The notes below the pieces were generated by a model. That model was given only the letters and a program-made list of their open reading frames with translations, searched no databases and was not told the origin of the DNA. Both the position numbers and the translations under genes were made by a program. Positions 1 to 23,996 of a stretch of 64,000 bases of DNA are shown one piece after another. Within the stretch, counting starts at the first letter, position 1, and every line of letters starts with the position of its first letter. Source of the stretch: Auanema rhodensis. Taxonomy: Eukaryota; Nematoda; Chromadorea; Rhabditida; Rhabditidae. The stretch is taken from NCBI GenBank assembly GCA_964057225.1, contig OZ059898.1, forward strand, positions 3,968,001 to 4,032,000. The letters are read 5' to 3'.

Positions 1-8120
<8,120 letters not shown>

Positions 8121-8813
8121 TTGTCCTTATAAATGCTGTATAACATCTGTTTCCAAACCGCTGGTCGGTCTGCCTAGAAGTTATAGCTTAGGGCGAATCA
8201 TAGTAATTGTACACTTCACTTGCATCCCTTGTATATAGTATAATATTTAGTTGATATGTGCACCCTTATTTATTTGTGGTATTCTCAGTTGTTATTTCGT
8301 CTTGTCTATAGTCTTCTCGTGGTCTCCCTTTGAAAGAGAATTTATATAAACTGTTTTACCATCCCTTGTCTTGAGCGCCTTTGTTGTTTATTGTCTTGTT
8401 CCTGCTCCAATGTTCTCAGTTTTTATAAGATGTAACGTGGTCCGGCCATGCGCTCTGTGAGATTGACATTTCCGTTTTTATCCACGTTTTATCTTTTTGT
8501 ATCTTTATTAGATATTTATGCAATTATTATCCAATTAAGTCGGTGTTCTTCTTCTAAGTTTCTTAGGGAAGTCCGATGGTTGGCTAAATGTGATCTGCCT
8601 GAGATCAAGGCCTATCCGTTTCCTTGGTTTTGGTGAATTAAGCGTGCCTCCGTCGCTTTTTTTATTTCGTAACCCGTGATGAGACGAGGCTATCTTTCTA
8701 ATAATACTATTACATGATTTCATTTTCTTACCGGTAGCCTCGTTTGTTAAACTAATTTGCATTCGTTTAATATTAATGTGTCACAGATGTTTGTACTTAT
8801 ATATGAATGAGCA

Positions 8814-8819
8814 AATAAA
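8814..8819 (+). terminator. Poly(A) signal of the KMT2 gene
   Basis: A canonical AATAAA hexamer in the AT-rich tail after the stop codon at 8120. It is the best candidate cleavage signal before the next gene, but not the only AT-rich option. Confidence 0.5.
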
Positions 8820-9435
8820 TAGATAATTGAAATTTTTTGCTATTACATAATTATTATGATGAAAGCTATTTCATATTGGTCAAGATTAACTTTCTTTCTA
8901 GCCTACAGGGCCCCTGGGCAAGTGTTTCCTGTTCAATTCATTAGTTGTTTTAGTAAGTACTTTATGATTATCACTCATAGTGATTAATATACATATGAAG
9001 ATCAGACCGTTTTTAATAAACCTTATCAGTAAATTGCAAATATAGATATTATTTATTCTTTGTTACTCCTATTGATTTTACGTTTCATGTTTTAATTAAT
9101 TCCTGAAGATTTAAGAAAGAATATTAAATAAAACAAGTAAAAACTTGTTCAACAAAAAGCAAATAAAATAAATTTTCAATGTAGCGTTCCTCGCATATAT
9201 TAATAATATACATGGAAACGAAAATGTAGATAACGTAAAACGGAACTTGTAGAAACAGGAAAGGTGTACTATCACATGCTTATGATATCGCGTCATGTTC
9301 AAAAGGCTTTTGCTTATCAATCAAGAACATTGTACCCACAAACGCATATAAGAATTGGTAGAATACTTAATAAATACTCTTAGAATCGTTTTCATTTTTT
9401 TTAATGAATATGTAAATAAATATATATTTTAATTA

Positions 9436-9445
9436 ATTTTTATAG
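9436..9445 (+). promoter_or_regulatory. Probable spliced-leader acceptor at the ads-1 start
   Basis: A pyrimidine-rich run ending TATAG touches the ATG of the alkyl-DHAP synthase directly. No upstream coding exon is visible in the spacer, so spliced-leader trans-splicing is the simplest explanation; an ordinary 5' UTR intron remains possible. Confidence 0.5.
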
Positions 9446-12285
<2,840 letters not shown>

Positions 12286-12827
12286 ATAGGCTGTTCTAGA
12301 ATTCAATGTTAGCAATACACAAGTTATCTGAACATCATATATTTATTCATGTTTTCATTCATTATGTATTCATACAGTCCAGAAACTTAATAAATTTCAT
12401 TTGAAATTGGACTTCTATTCCTAGCACTTTGCACTCCTATTGTTAAGTTTGTGTATTTAGAATGTTACACAGTATGTCACAGGAATGTGATAAGGACAAT
12501 ATCATATGAATAAGGCTAAATATAAATATTATTTATTTTGTATTAGTTAACCTTACGAATGAGCTCAATATGCGTTCATATACATTTCATTGATGCTTGA
12601 CTTTCTTATCTTATCATCTTACATGCCTCGATATATACTTCCTGAGTAAAGAAAAAACGAAAAAGAGTTGTTGTTAGTTAATATCCAAAAATTTAATTAA
12701 AATAATAATATTTAATAATTATTTAACTATGTGAGAATGTTTTGTTTTATGTGTTTGTTTTAGTCAGAAATATTCACATAGCTAATTGTACATGTCATTT
12801 TTGTCTTGCAGGTTTTCAAAGTAAAAT
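12286..12827 (+). other. ads-1 3' UTR and spacer
   Basis: AT-rich, no coding signal. AATAAA at 12389-12394 is a likely poly(A) signal for ads-1. A TTGCAG acceptor ends at 12811, 16 nt before the beta-mannosidase ATG, and is a candidate trans-splice site or the end of a 5' UTR intron. Confidence 0.6.
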
Positions 12828-15800
12828 ATGAAGATTCGTGAATTGATTATATATTTATTCATATTAGTGGTTTACAATCAAACTGAAACTATTGATTTAA
12901 ATGGAAAATGGAGTTTAAATCAAGTAGGAAAACCTGAAACATATAAAGGTAACGTAATTTAAGAAATAGACTCGAGAGTAACTAAAAATAGTTCGTTGCT
13001 CATTTTTCTATTTTAGGAAATGTTCCTGGTGATGTTCATACAGATCTTTATTTAAATAAAGTTATTGAAAATCCTTTATATGGTGATAATCCTATTAAAC
13101 ACCAATGGATTGGTAGAACAGATTGGATTTACACTACAGAATTCATATTATCAAAACAACAGCTTCAGGCACCAACTTATATTAACTTAACCTATATTCA
13201 GAAATACCACTTAAGGCTAAAGGAAAAATTTTAAACTTTGACGGAATCGATACAGTATCCAGCGTATTTTTAAATGGAAAAACTATTATTACAACCAATA
13301 ATATGTTCTTAGCATATACTGTTGATGTGACGTATTTGTTAGAAGAAAAAAATAAGCTTGAAGTTTATCTTTATTCACCTGTAAAATATGCTCAGAATCA
13401 ATCAGATAATTATGTGGTTTGTGAAGGAATAAATAGTATTTATTTCATTTTCAATACAAAGTATAGAAACAATTTGGCCATTCAGTACCTCCGCAATGCC
13501 CACCAGATCTATATAATGGTGAATGCCATATGAATATGATAAGGTGAAATAAATTATTAAAGTGTTTTTAAAGTATTTTAATTTTAAAATATCTTAAGAA
13601 AAGCTCAATACCAATTTGGTTGGGATTGGGGACCTTCCATACCAACTATGGGTATTTGGAAATCAGTTCAACTTCATTGTATTGATGCTCCATTATTGAA
13701 AGATATATCTTGGACAACAAAACTAATAAACGGTTAGGAAGACACAGATATCAAAGATTTTTCTGCTTTAGACTTCTGGGAAGTAAGAGGTGATATTTTA
13801 TACTTCAAATCTGCCGATGACTATGCCGATATTTGCTCAATATCAATTAGCAGCATATATTCTAAGAAAATTGATGTGAAGTTGCAATATTCAACCCAAA
13901 TCGAGTCAAAATATCCTTTCAAAATCCGTATTCCTAAAGATGAGGTATCATTTAAAGTTTCGTAGTTTCGTTTAAAAATATGAAATGTATTTAATAGGTA
14001 AAGCTATGGTGGCCAAATGGGGAAGGAAGCCAAAGTTTATACGATCTTACCGTTGATTGCGACTCAAATCAAAGTTTGTTATAAGAAACACTTCAATATT
14101 TTCTTTTCTTACAGCTCTGATAAAAAGAATTGGTTTCCGTACTATTGAATTGGTTCAAACTTTCATCAATGAAAATGAGCCACAACAAGGACGCAATTTT
14201 TATTTCAAAATTAATGATCGTCCAATTTTTCTAAAAGGTTCTCCTCTTAAAAAAAATATTTATATAAACATTTTATATTTGTGGGATCAAACTGGATTCC
14301 GGCTACTATGTTTCTTGCCTCTAATTATACCGTTAAAATGAAATATCTATTAGACTCTGCTTCAGAAGTAGGTAAGAACATAATTAAAGAAGAAAACATT
14401 TATATACATATGTACATATTTGTATATATTTTTTTTAATTTTCCTTCAACATAGGAATGAATGCAATACGAGTGTGGGGTGGAGGAGTATATGAAACTGA
14501 AGAATTTTATGAACATGCTAACGAGAAAGGCATTCTTATTTGGCAGGTTAGGTGTTCTAAATTTTTTTCCCATTGTATCTTTTAGGATTTAATGTTTGCT
14601 TGTGCATTATATCCCGTTGACACGAATTTTCTCTCTAATGTTAGAAAAGAACTAAGACAACAGGTATTTATTATAAGTCACCAAAAAAGCAAAGTTTACT
14701 ATAGATTTGGCGTATTCGCAAGCATCCGTCCATACTACTATATGCTGGAGACAATGAATTGGAAACTGCAATTCGCAGCCAATGGTGGCCAAGAAGTGAT
14801 TTTACCGGTTCAACACATTTGCTCCACTGAAATTCAGTATTATTTTATAGAAGAACATCAAGTATCAGATTATTTAAAACTGCGACTAGAAGCTATCAAG
14901 CCAGTTTTAACATCTGTTGATCACACAAGACCATTTGTATTTTCAAGCCCAAGTAATGGAAATTATGGAGAAACGTTCGCTAAATTTTTCTTTTTTTATA
15001 TTTTCAATTTTTCTTTAGTAGTGTTAACATTCCCCTAAATCCCGACGATCCTACTTTAGGGGATATTCATAACTATAACGAGCTTGTAAACCAATGGCAT
15101 GATAACGTATACAACATTCCCAGATGTGTAACTGAATACGGTGTTCAAAGCTTGCCGTTTAGGTGAAACAATTTCAAATATCACCTATGATCATTTCCTT
15201 ACACGAATAGTTTCTACCAATTTTCAGAGAGACAATGCTGAAACATATACCGAATGAAGATTGGTACTACACCAGTCCTAACCTTTATCATCGTCAGCAC
15301 CATCCCATAGGTGCATTAACAAATTTACTCTTAGTATATACTCATTTCCCCGTACGTTGATCTTAATTTCCTCCCTTATCCATTAAAACTATAATTTCAG
15401 ATTAGTGATCAGTGTAAAGGATATAATGCTAAAGAGCTTCATAAATGTTCTTATATAAGAAACGGAACTTCATTTCTCGATCGATTTGCATTTTTCTCTC
15501 AAGCAAATCAAGCTATTATGTATAAGGTGCAGACGGAACATTATAGGAGGTTGAATTTGTTGCAGACCTTTTAACAGAGTTTTGTTTATTAGATATCGTA
15601 ACCGCTTAACATCCGATGGTCGAGGAAATACAATGTGTGCTCTATATTGGCAGTTGAATGACGTTTGGGCTGCCCCAACTTGGTCTTCTATTGATATTGA
15701 GGAACAATGGAAAATAGCCCATTATGAAGCTAGAAGATTTTTCAACAAAATCGCAGTCTCACTTGTAAGTTAGAACCAATTGTGAAAATATCCGCTTTTC

Positions 15801-16441
15801 AAGTTCAGTTCACATCGTCGGAATTTGATATCGGTCTAGCAATTATGAATGATACTCCAGATAAAATTGAAGAACACGTAATAAAACTAAAACAATTTGC
15901 ATGGGACAACGGATTCTTACCCGTCTATAGGAAAGATTATAAAGTCAATGTTAATGCATTTTCAGGAATAGAAGTTGAATTATCAAATAATAAGTGGAAT
16001 ATTACATCAAAATATAACCATAATTTTTGTTTTCTAGCTACGACAGCAATTATTTGTATACAGCGTCCTTGTACAATATTAACCACACTCGTATAGGATA
16101 TGAAACTGTTCTATTCCCGGATAAACTTTACGAGGTATTTCTTCACTTATAACAAAGAGAACAAAAAATGCTATCTTCAGGTGGATTTTTCACTGTTTGG
16201 AGATGTATCAGTGATTTCCCTAAGTAAACAGGACGATTTAACATACGCTATCAGATTAGAAGCTAACTCTTTATCACCCATGACTTGGTTGAGCTGCGTG
16301 CGAGAAATTGCTTGGTTTTCAGATAACGGATTCACAATGACAAATCCTAGGAAAACGGTGTACCTTCATATGAGGAATCCAGGAACAATAGATATAGAGG
16401 ATATCGCTGTGTGTAATTTGAAAACATGTGGTGTCGTGTAA
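12828..16441 (+). CDS. Lysosomal beta-mannosidase (GH2, MANBA-like), possibly damaged
   Basis: Hydrolyses beta-linked mannose from N-glycan breakdown products in lysosomes. The predicted protein opens with a hydrophobic signal peptide ([17 protein letters not shown]), then the GH2 sugar-binding domain ([30 protein letters not shown]), the TIM barrel (RVWGGGVYE, acid/base Glu in GDNELE, nucleophile Glu in [21 protein letters not shown]) and a C-terminal beta domain (WFSDNGFTM). Supportable exons include 12828-12948, 13017 to about 13155, about 13203-13411, 13466-13543, 13599-13732, 13772-13944, 13998-14073, 14115-14237, 14285-14371, 14455-14546, 14586-14663, 14705-14807, 14851-14974, 15019-15162, 15228-15351, 15401-15549, 15593-15764, 15809-15993, 16038-16134 and 16181-16441. 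Two junctions lack normal splice sites: the frame shifts near 13155-13202 with no GT donor, and the intron 14238-14284 ends GG instead of AG. Catalytic residues are intact. It is a young pseudogene, a non-canonically spliced gene, or carries local sequence errors. Confidence 0.85.
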
Positions 16442-16579
16442 AATACATACAGCTTGATATCTAAATTCTAATAATTATGAACATCAAACTTTTGTTACAT
16501 TCATGTTGCAGTAAAAATAACAAAAATTACGAATATCTATTCACAATATTTATCGCTTACGGAAGCTATCTACTCTACG

Positions 16580-17279
16580 TTAGAATTGAAATCCTGGCTT
16601 CTTGTCAAAACCGTACTCAGCATACCTACAATTAATTAAATCAAAAAACATATAAAAATAATCTATACCATTTCTTCTCCCACCAGTATTCAGGTTGAGG
16701 AATGAACAATTCGGGTTGATCATAGCCAAGGTCTTCCGGGGTAGAGATACCAAGCTCATCAAGCACTGGGCGAACCTAAGAATTGAATATAAAAAATAAA
16801 CATGTAAACAAAAATATAATTACCTCTTTGATGATGTAATTGTAGATCAGGTCTCTGTTCTTTTGGCTTCCACATTTGATCTTGATAGCCTCAAGGAATC
16901 TAACACAGAGAGAAAAGTCGTTCACACGACGACAGGCACGGAGTCCAGCTTCAACAACTTTGGGGTCGGGAATAACATCATAATCATGTAGCTCGGTAAG
17001 AGCTTAAAGTACAAATGAAAAGCATGTTCAACAACATTAAAACAAAATACCTTTTCTGACCTCCCAGCCATCAATTTCAGGACGGCTAAGATAATCAATA
17101 AAGTGCTTATCAAATTCTGAAAAGATATTTACTACTTATATTGACCTTATGTACTTACTCTCAGCAGGCCATTTTTCCATAATATCATCGTGGTTACCAA
17201 AAGACGTAGTGGAAGTGGCGATTTGGCGAGTACCACGGGCAACCCCTCGGACAACGCTTTTAAGAACAAGCGAGGCCAT
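16580..17279 (-). CDS. cox-5A: Cytochrome c oxidase subunit 5A (COX5A/COX6 family)
   Basis: Nuclear-encoded subunit of mitochondrial complex IV, on the matrix side of the enzyme. Five exons on the minus strand (17279-17159, 17116-17051, 17002-16824, 16775-16669, 16625-16580) join to 172 residues. The first about 25 residues are basic and Ser/Thr-rich without acidic residues, as in a mitochondrial presequence. The mature part carries the family pattern: FDKHF, RPEIDGWEVRKAL, YDVIPDPKVVEAGLRACRR, NDFSLCVRFLEAIK and RPVLDELGISTPEDLGYD. The C-terminus is extended by a Trp/Tyr-rich tail ending DKKPGFQF. A minus-strand acceptor reading TTATACAG lies 2 nt before the ATG, consistent with trans-splicing. 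The gene converges on beta-mannosidase, with stop codons only 138 bp apart, so the 3' UTRs probably abut or overlap. Confidence 0.95.
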
Positions 17280-18889
17280 ACCTGTATAATTTTTTGCATA
17301 TATAAAATAAATTAAGCAACGAATCAAAAATGAATTAACCATGAACAAACAGAGAGGAATTGAAGATAAAGCTGTTAAAGTGAAAAGAAAAATTTGAAAA
17401 AAAAAATCATTTTATATGAGAAGATAAAAGCACATATAATTGGTTAACAGTTAATTGGTTATTAAGACAGTTAGCATATTTAAATAACTATATATATATA
17501 TATATTTCATTGACATTTAGTATACCGAAAATTAAGCCAACTTTTCCGTTAAATAAAGCATTTTTGAAGTTATTTATTTGGACCGCCCGTTTACTCCCAG
17601 CGCACACTTGGCATACACCTCGGATTACGGTAAAAGACGCACTATGTTGGCTTGATGCCAAGCCTCGGAGCAACACCGCGAACATTTAAATTTCGAATAT
17701 ATTTATTATGTTGCTTTTGATTTGATTTGATTTATTTAATTCTTTCAACAATAATTTTAATTTCCTTGTTGTACCCTTATATTTGTTGTTGAATTTATTT
17801 ATTTTTCAAAAGTTTATTTTTTCTCTGGTTTAATGAATTATTTCTGCATTTCTAATTTACTGCTACACCAATTCTTTATTTTGCTGAAGGAAGTATTTGT
17901 CTTGGATGATCTTTTGTGTCTTATGATTCTCTCATTATTCTTCTTGCAATCTGATTCCAAACCGTTCGTTTCCATCTGACATTTGGATAGATGCGGCAAT
18001 GTGGCTTAATCTGCTCCCTCGGGTATCTGATTGTCCTACTCATCTCAGCTCAACCCTATTGAATTATGAGCTTATTTCTCTTTATATATTCTATTTAATT
18101 GTTTTAACAGTTCTGTTTTCTAATTATGTTAAAAATTCAAACATTGTTATTAACATTAGATTATATTTTTCATATCCTTTTAAAATTATATCTCCTTTAA
18201 AATTTTAAAGTTTGTATTAATTGAAACAGATGACATATTTTGAAATCATATAATTTCTAAAAATTTGTGCTGATTCCTGGGCGTGGTTTCCGGATCCCAG
18301 TGAATAGGGCGGTGCTAATGGTAGAACATCGATTCGCTTTATGGCTTGCCTCAACTGACCTTCGTATTCTAGCAGTTGTATCGTGTTTTGTTTACTAATA
18401 CAGGCTAATTATGAAGTCGGGTTATTTGATACTATGCTTTCTGAAAGACAGCTTCTTATGCATATATGTGAACGTCTTTTCAATATCCTAGGATCTTCAA
18501 ATTTATTTTGGAACTACGTGTCATTTACTTCCTTTATAGCCATTCAATACTTGATTGTGAAGACTAGATTTATACAGTGGGCTCGATTCTACTATGGACG
18601 CCCCCAACTACATTGTTATTCAAATTTTGTTAGAGTGATTCGTCTCTAATCTTTGAATAGCGCAGCTGCGCAATTGTTAAAATGGCGTATTCTATAGTTC
18701 AGCGGCTAAGTGTGAACAGTGCCTCTAAGTAGTTGTTGAGTGTCTTCTGCTTTCCAAAATTTCAAATTATATTAATGTTTTTTCTTTTCTCGAAATTTTT
18801 TCCTTTCGTTTCACCGTTGGTTTATTACGTTTTTAAGTTAGATTAGTTCCAGATGTTTAATGTGTTCGTAACTGTGAAGGATTTATAAT
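17280..18889. other. Divergent promoter/spacer between COX5A and the ADAM gene
   Basis: No gene I can support. It holds a short GC-richer patch at about 17580-17690 that on the minus strand opens with an ATG and a presequence-like peptide (see findings), a (TA)n run at about 17490-17504, and AT-rich spacer. A second GC-richer patch at about 18280-18380, ending in an acceptor-like TAATACAG, may be 5' UTR of the ADAM gene. Confidence 0.5.
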
Positions 18890-21800
18890 ATGCTCAAGAT
18901 GTTTGGGTGTGTGTTTGCAATATATCTATTAGTGATTTGTCCATCATTAGCTAAGGGTTTTTTTCTTCAATTATACCACGCTATAATTTTCGAGTTTCAG
19001 TGGATTTACGGCAATCTGCTTCAAATAAAGCATTCATTGAAACATTAACTGTTGGCAACTATGAAATAGTTCATCCATTTCAAATTCGTGATAAAAATGA
19101 ACGAATGGGAATAGGTATAATTAAAGTAGAGACTCGTAATAATTCCAGTTCAAGATACAAGAAATTACTTCTTAAAAGCTGCTGAACATCATCAGCATGT
19201 AACTATAGTCATTCGTAGCGCAATTATGGGAAGGCTAAAACTAGTATTAGAAAGAAATAATAACATATTTTTAAATCAAACAAATTTTCGTAAGGTGACT
19301 ACAAATTCATTTTCATTTGTTAATGTTTTTTTTTTAGCTAGATACGAATGGCGAACATACTTTGTCAAGTAGAGTTGAAAATTGTTTTTATCAAGGCACA
19401 ATAGCCGGGGATACAAATTCATTTGTTGCGTTATCTTCATGCAACGGTTTGAGGTCAGACCATAGCTCATTTGAATATAAAGTTGTAAACGAAGATTAAA
19501 TTCCAACCATCTGTCCACATTTTATTCGCATAGCATAACTGTTTCAGATTTCAATATCTATTCAAGCAGATGTGCTATGAAACTAAACTATTCTATTTTG
19601 CATTGTTCAGTAATTAGTGTTAATACTTTCAGGGGCGTTCTTGCCTATTCAAATGGGTCTGCCTTTGGTATTTGGCCTTTAGACGGTGGTGATCGAGGAA
19701 GGCGGCATCCACATATTCTGTATAAAACCCAATGGACGAAGGACGCTAAATGTGGAATGGCCTTAGCAGGAGCTGCCCAAGCTGCTCACTTTCGGGTAAG
19801 TTCAATATAATGAGGTTTCTAAAATTTTGTGACGTTGAGTTTTCCTAATACTTGGAAATAGAAAAGATGAGTCATGAGAACTCTACCAGATAAATTCTAT
19901 ATTTCGTCATTCGTGTGCCGTGACAAATCATTAATGTCCCAAGATCTTCTGAGTGACAGACGATTAAAGATGCATGTACAGAAAATAACTTTTTTTCACA
20001 ATAATATAAATACAAAACAACAATGTTGTATAATTTCGTTTATGCACAAATCTTAATATGCGAAATGGAAAATCTTGATATATGACAATTGGCCCGCTTT
20101 ATCGTTTGAACAAAATATATTTACATTCGTTGTTTACGAAGACGTTTTATGAGTATAAGAAACGTGTTCCCTGGGGAGTTCTTTGGTGTTAAATATAAGA
20201 GAATATTATGATTTGTGATGACATGATCTTTAGGCGGCATCCTTTTATTAATAGCGTAAAGATTTTTACCATTGAAACATTTACTCATCCTTTGTCTTTT
20301 CTTGATGTTTAACTGTAAACTTCCGCAAATATGCATTTAAGTATAAGGAAATGGTTTACAAAGTGATGATTGTCATACACACATTAAATGTCTTTTTCAT
20401 CTATGAAAAATTATATTTCCAGACAGTTCGGCAACATAAACTACGACACATGAGAGATTTGTCCCGACAAACCAAATATGTGGAAATAGCTCTTATTGGG
20501 GATTATGAATTTGTGAGTTTTTTTCAATTCTCAAGTTTTTTATTATGAACTTAATGCATTGCCATATGATGAATATTTTAACGTGTGAAGGCGAACACGA
20601 TAAAGATTTATAGTGTTTGATAAACTGGCATTCAGTCGTTATAGTGAATCTGTTGGGGACTCAAACATTCGTCCCCCTGTCAATCATTCTAGTGAACGAT
20701 TAGTTTAAGACTTTAATAAATACATTGAAGTATAGCACATGGATTAAAGTCTAGAACGCAACGATTAAATTAAATCTTTAGCATTGAATAACATCATGTC
20801 AATCATTTTATGATTTACTTTTTGAGTATTTTTTAGATGAAGCAGCATGGATCGGTAGAAGACGAAGCTCTAACTTACATGCTCGAAAGTGTGAATATTG
20901 CGGATTTGGTACGAATACTTTCTTCACTTATTCAAAAGTAAAAGAGAAAAAATCATGTACTTGAAATCCTAATAGATTTTGTCATGAATTGTGCATCTCT
21001 GTTTCGGATATGCTTCCTTTGTGCTTTCAATCGAGTAAAGGAAATGAGAATGAGTAGCCACTCAAAGCGCATATTCAACGATTCGCTAAAAAGCGCATCA
21101 AGACGCTTTAGTTAGGAATATGCGGATGTTGAGAATTAGTTAGGCCCCCTGATTGGAAAGATTTAAGGGATTCAAGGTTTTCATAAACTTTTTTAGATGT
21201 TGTCTCGAGATTTGAATATTCGATTGTCCGTACTATATTCTGAAATGTGGATTGATGCTCAACGTATCGATATTTACGAGGATGTTGAAAGAACCATAGC
21301 TGGAGCAGTGGATTATTCAACTGGTCACATATATCATATTGGTATACTTTTTCTAATCAAGAGTGATGATTATAGTTCTATTTACAGGAAAAGATGCAAC
21401 AATTTTTTTCACAGGAGGTGTTTTTGCTAATAATGAATCGGCCAATGCAGTTTATAAAAGCATATGCACAGCCAGATCTGCTGCAATCATTAAGGTATTA
21501 AACCTTTTTTTGTCATTGCGAAGCTTTTCGATTCTAAAATATTGATTTTTTGGTAATTTGCATATCGCCTCAATGAATCATTTAGTAATGCGCGCTTGGC
21601 TAGTCATGTCAGATTTACGTTTATGCCATATTACAGTATTAATGATCCAAAGCGATATTTAAGCATTAATTCATTTTCGATATTCAACATAAACATATCT
21701 TTCTTACTAAAAGTTATCGACGTATAGTTGCAACAACTTTTTAAAGGGCCCGGATACAAAATCAGCTCAATGGTCAGGCCAATTACTTGCTCAAAGCATA

Positions 21801-23958
21801 GGTCATCTTCTTGGATTAGAACACGATACAGCAAGTTGTCAATGTGATATGGAAAATCATTGTGTTATGTCTCCAACTCCTGGGTATTCTTAATTTATTA
21901 GAAAGCTTATTATTATTTTTATTGCAGAAGTCCTGGATATCCGTTTGCGTGGCAGTTTTCAAAATGTTCAGTTGCTCGTATGCACGGAGTATGGCAAGCT
22001 GGTCATGTTCATTGCTTATTAAATAAGCCTTTCCAAGTAATCATATAAATGAAGTTGTGATATAGAGGATATTTTTCAAGGATAATCAGCTAAGGGAATG
22101 TGGAAATGGCATAGTAGATGCATCTGAAGAATGCGATTGCGGTTCACGTGAACAATGTAATGATCCCTGCTGTGATCCACTAACTTGCACACTTCGAGCT
22201 CACGCGCAGTGTGCAGCTCATCATGCTTGTTGTCATCGTTGCGAGGTGTTGTTGTGAACATATTAATGGTTATCAATAATAGTATTTAGCTGAAAAAAGC
22301 TGGAGAAGTCTGTCGATCCTCGAAATCATCCTGTGACGTTTCGGAAGTTTGCGATGGAAAGGTTAATATTTTTTTTCAAATTTTGCTTGATATCATATAC
22401 ATTTGTAGTCGGGAGATTGCCCAAGCGATGGGTATTTGGTTGACGGAACAACGTGTGGAGAAGATGGACAATGCTGGCAAGGGAACTGTTCGGACCCTCA
22501 ATCACAATGCAAGAATTTATGGGGAAGAGGTAAGATTACTATTATGATTACCACAATGAAATATTATAATTTAAGACGCTAGGGTAGCAGATATATCATG
22601 TTTTGAACAAAATTCGAAAGGATATGAATACGCGAATTGTGGTATTGGTTCAGATGGAATAAAGTAATGTTTTGATGTTTTTTCATCTGTATAGTATATT
22701 TCTGCAGAGCTTGCCAAATAGAAAATGCACGATGTGGTACATTACATTGTGAAGGAGGATCATCTTCCCCCTTGTTAAGCTCGTTGAAAGCATTTACATT
22801 CCAATTCTCTCAGAATTCTCAACAAGTTTGTTCTGAACTACTACTCATTTATTTGAGTTTACTTTTCAGATACAATGTAAGTCAGTTGCTGATGCCCCAT
22901 TTGCTTTATCTGCTGACGGCTCTTCTTGTGGATCTGGGAGAGTGTGTGTTGCCGGGTCCTGTGTTGAGATGACATCGGTGTGTTTAATGTAATTTTTTTA
23001 ATTGAGTTTTCTATTTAATTAATTAGGTTTCTGCTGCCGTTGCTTGTCCATCTAATAACCATGCGTTACAGTGCTCAGGACATGGAGATTGTACAACCAC
23101 CGCGGCAAGCATATATTCTCCCACTGTTATTTAATGTTATATTTTCAGTTATGCGTTTGTTTCGCTGGTTGGAGTGGGGAAGCCTGCGATATTCGTACAA
23201 ATAGTACATTGCGATACAGGAACGATAAAAAGCAAGTACGTTTAGTTCTTTAAATGTCGCGATTATAATTTTTTTCCAGGTTGTGGTTATTCCATCTATA
23301 GCTATGGGTAAAAGCTTAGATACAGCTTCACTACTAGGTCTTCTTTTGTTGGTGAGATATTATATTATAATTTAGTTATCGAGCTATTTTTTTAGGTTGG
23401 TGTGTTTTTATTGATGCTGTTGGTTTGTCTACTATTTTGCTATCGTCGTCAGTCTTCAGTTGAAATACCTACATCCTCAGACGAGAAATTAAACGATTCC
23501 CTACCAGATCAAACTCAAAGATCTATAAAGTTCGGAAATATGCCTAGTTATAGGTACGAAACCAATTATTGACCTTATACATTTTTTATACAGGGAAGAA
23601 AAACGTAAATACAAGAGCAATAAACATATTTATGGAGCTCTAAATAGGATTACTGAAGCGGAAGAACGAGACAATGCAAGTTTAAGATCTAGAGATAGTG
23701 AAGTCCATAGTAACGCTAGTCAGTCGTTATTCGAGACAAGAACTTTGCCCTCCAGGTAAAAGGATATTATGAGCATATTTGTAATAAAAATAATTCAAGC
23801 CGCTCTGATGTTGGTGTATGTGGAGAACGTGGTCACGATCACATATATGCTGATTCCGTTGCCGGAATGGGCTACAGAAACTCGAATCATATATCTCCTA
23901 TACGTAAACGGGTGACAGATGGGTACGGAACTGAAGGAGAAACATATGGCCTGAGGTA

Positions 23959-23996
<38 letters not shown>

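Larger units (their letters stand above)
8121..9445 (+). other. KMT2 3' UTR and intergenic spacer
   Basis: This stretch begins with a long AT-rich 3' UTR; a canonical AATAAA lies at 8814-8819, about 690 nt after the stop codon. Short open frames near 8448-8760 and 9111-9320 show no recognisable motif and lie in transcript tail or spacer. The last bases are a TTTTTATAG acceptor abutting the next start codon. Confidence 0.6.

Noticed and set aside
8448..8762. Open frames on both strands after the KMT2 stop
   Set aside because: They lie upstream of the poly(A) signal, in the 3' UTR, and have no recognisable domain.
18383..18649. 88-residue frame upstream of the ADAM gene
   Set aside because: It follows an acceptor-like site but has no clear donor, no motif and no link to the ADAM signal peptide exon; it may be 5' UTR.
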